From an uncultured Clostridium sp. (GTDB taxonomy: Bacteria > Bacillota > Clostridia > TANB77 > CAG-508): a DNA stretch of 36,423 nt. The translations under genes and the position numbers were made by a program. Every line of letters begins with the position of its first letter. The stretch's first letter is position 1. The DNA lies in NCBI GenBank assembly GCA_947571975.1, contig CANPAC010000006.1, positions 1 through 36,423 on the forward strand. Reading direction: 5' to 3'. Below the pieces are notes generated by a model. It saw only the letters and a program-made list of their open reading frames with translations, was not told where the DNA came from and did no database searches. Shown here in pieces: positions 36,140 to 36,423 of the stretch.

Positions 36140-36423
36140 GAGCAAATCTGTAAGCCGGGTTCTGTCGTTAAAAATAGCCATTTATCTAGGATATATATTA
36201 CTATATACCTCAAGCCACGCAAGTTAGAAGGCGCCGAGCAGGCTTAATCTTCTATTTAGGTGTTGCTTCAGATGGGGTTTACACTGGCCCACTATGTCAC
36301 CATAGTGGCGGTGAGCTCTTACCTCACCTTTTCACCCTTACTAACAAATAATGTTAGCGGTTATTTTCTGTTGCACTTTCCTTAAGGTCACCCTCACTAG
36401 ACGTTATCTAGCATCTTTGCTCT
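36140..36423 (-). ncRNA. rnpB: RNase P RNA, bacterial type A, 5' end outside window
   Basis: Catalytic RNA that matures tRNA 5' ends. On the minus strand: GGAAAGTGCAACAGAAAATA then CCGC, AAGGGTGAAAAGGTGAGGTA with AGAGCTCACC, GTAAACCCCATCTGAAGCAA, and the 3' signature ACAGAACCCGGCTTACAGA with GATTTGCTC as the 3' strand of P1. The layout matches type A RNase P RNA rather than the Bacillus type B. The window edge falls near the P7-P8 region, so P1-P4 5' strands are missing. A T7 run (36133-36139) follows as terminator. Confidence 0.95.

Overview
The window looks like a chromosomal segment of an uncultured, very AT-rich, spore-forming Clostridia-type Firmicute. The reasons are the recJ-relA-MBL-hisS gene order usual in Clostridia, a YtxC-type sporulation gene, a SipW-type signal peptidase, strong AGGAGG ribosome-binding sites, TTGACA-17-TATAAT promoters and a type A RNase P RNA. 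No species can be named from sequence alone.

Layout: (1) 1-4194, two cell-envelope genes on the minus strand: a large secreted Ig/MBG-type protein cut by the window start, and a GC-rich, proline-rich membrane-anchored protein that looks foreign. (2) 4425-10501, minus: recJ, relA, MBL hydrolase, hisS. (3) 10653-14276, plus: DUF4912 protein, GH57 enzyme, YtxC-like protein. (4) 14301-20452, minus: envelope protein, HTH membrane protein, guanine-deaminase-like enzyme, sigma/anti-sigma pair, signal peptidase, NUDIX, metK. (5) 20759-28437, minus: pilin-like surface protein, fused ABC transporter, acidic coiled-coil protein, six-helix membrane protein. (6) 29111-34175, minus: a mec-like operon (blaI, blaR1, ferritin-like gene, PBP2a-like transpeptidase) behind a BlaI-type operator. 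(7) 34363-35797, a second pilin-like surface protein with BspA/DUF285 repeats, then rnpB, cut by the window end. Foldback, MITE-like and REP-like palindromes lie between genes.

The main observation is recoding. Eight genes in the window (MBL hydrolase, relA, ABC transporter, metK, anti-sigma, PBP, blaR1 and two pilin-like genes; nine counting both pilins separately) are broken in the zero frame, at eleven places in total. Every break is the same: an in-frame CGG codon which, if its C is skipped (+1 shift), gives a glycine codon (GGA ten times, GGG once) and restores a full-length family member. In several cases the glycine is a conserved one. By eye I find no other in-frame CGG in the native-looking genes, although CGGA occurs many times out of frame without any break. 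The only in-frame CGG codons read as ordinary sense are three in the GC-rich, foreign-looking gene. This suggests that CGG is an unassigned or shift-inducing codon here, or that CGGR is read as a four-base glycine codon. I annotate each such gene as one CDS spanning the shift.

How the genes work together: relA, metK and hisS are housekeeping genes, and the need to shift in metK and relA argues that the shift is efficient. The mec-like operon needs two shifts in blaR1 and two in the PBP. The two pilin-like genes share a duplicated promoter with an overlapping dyad, which suggests co-regulation.
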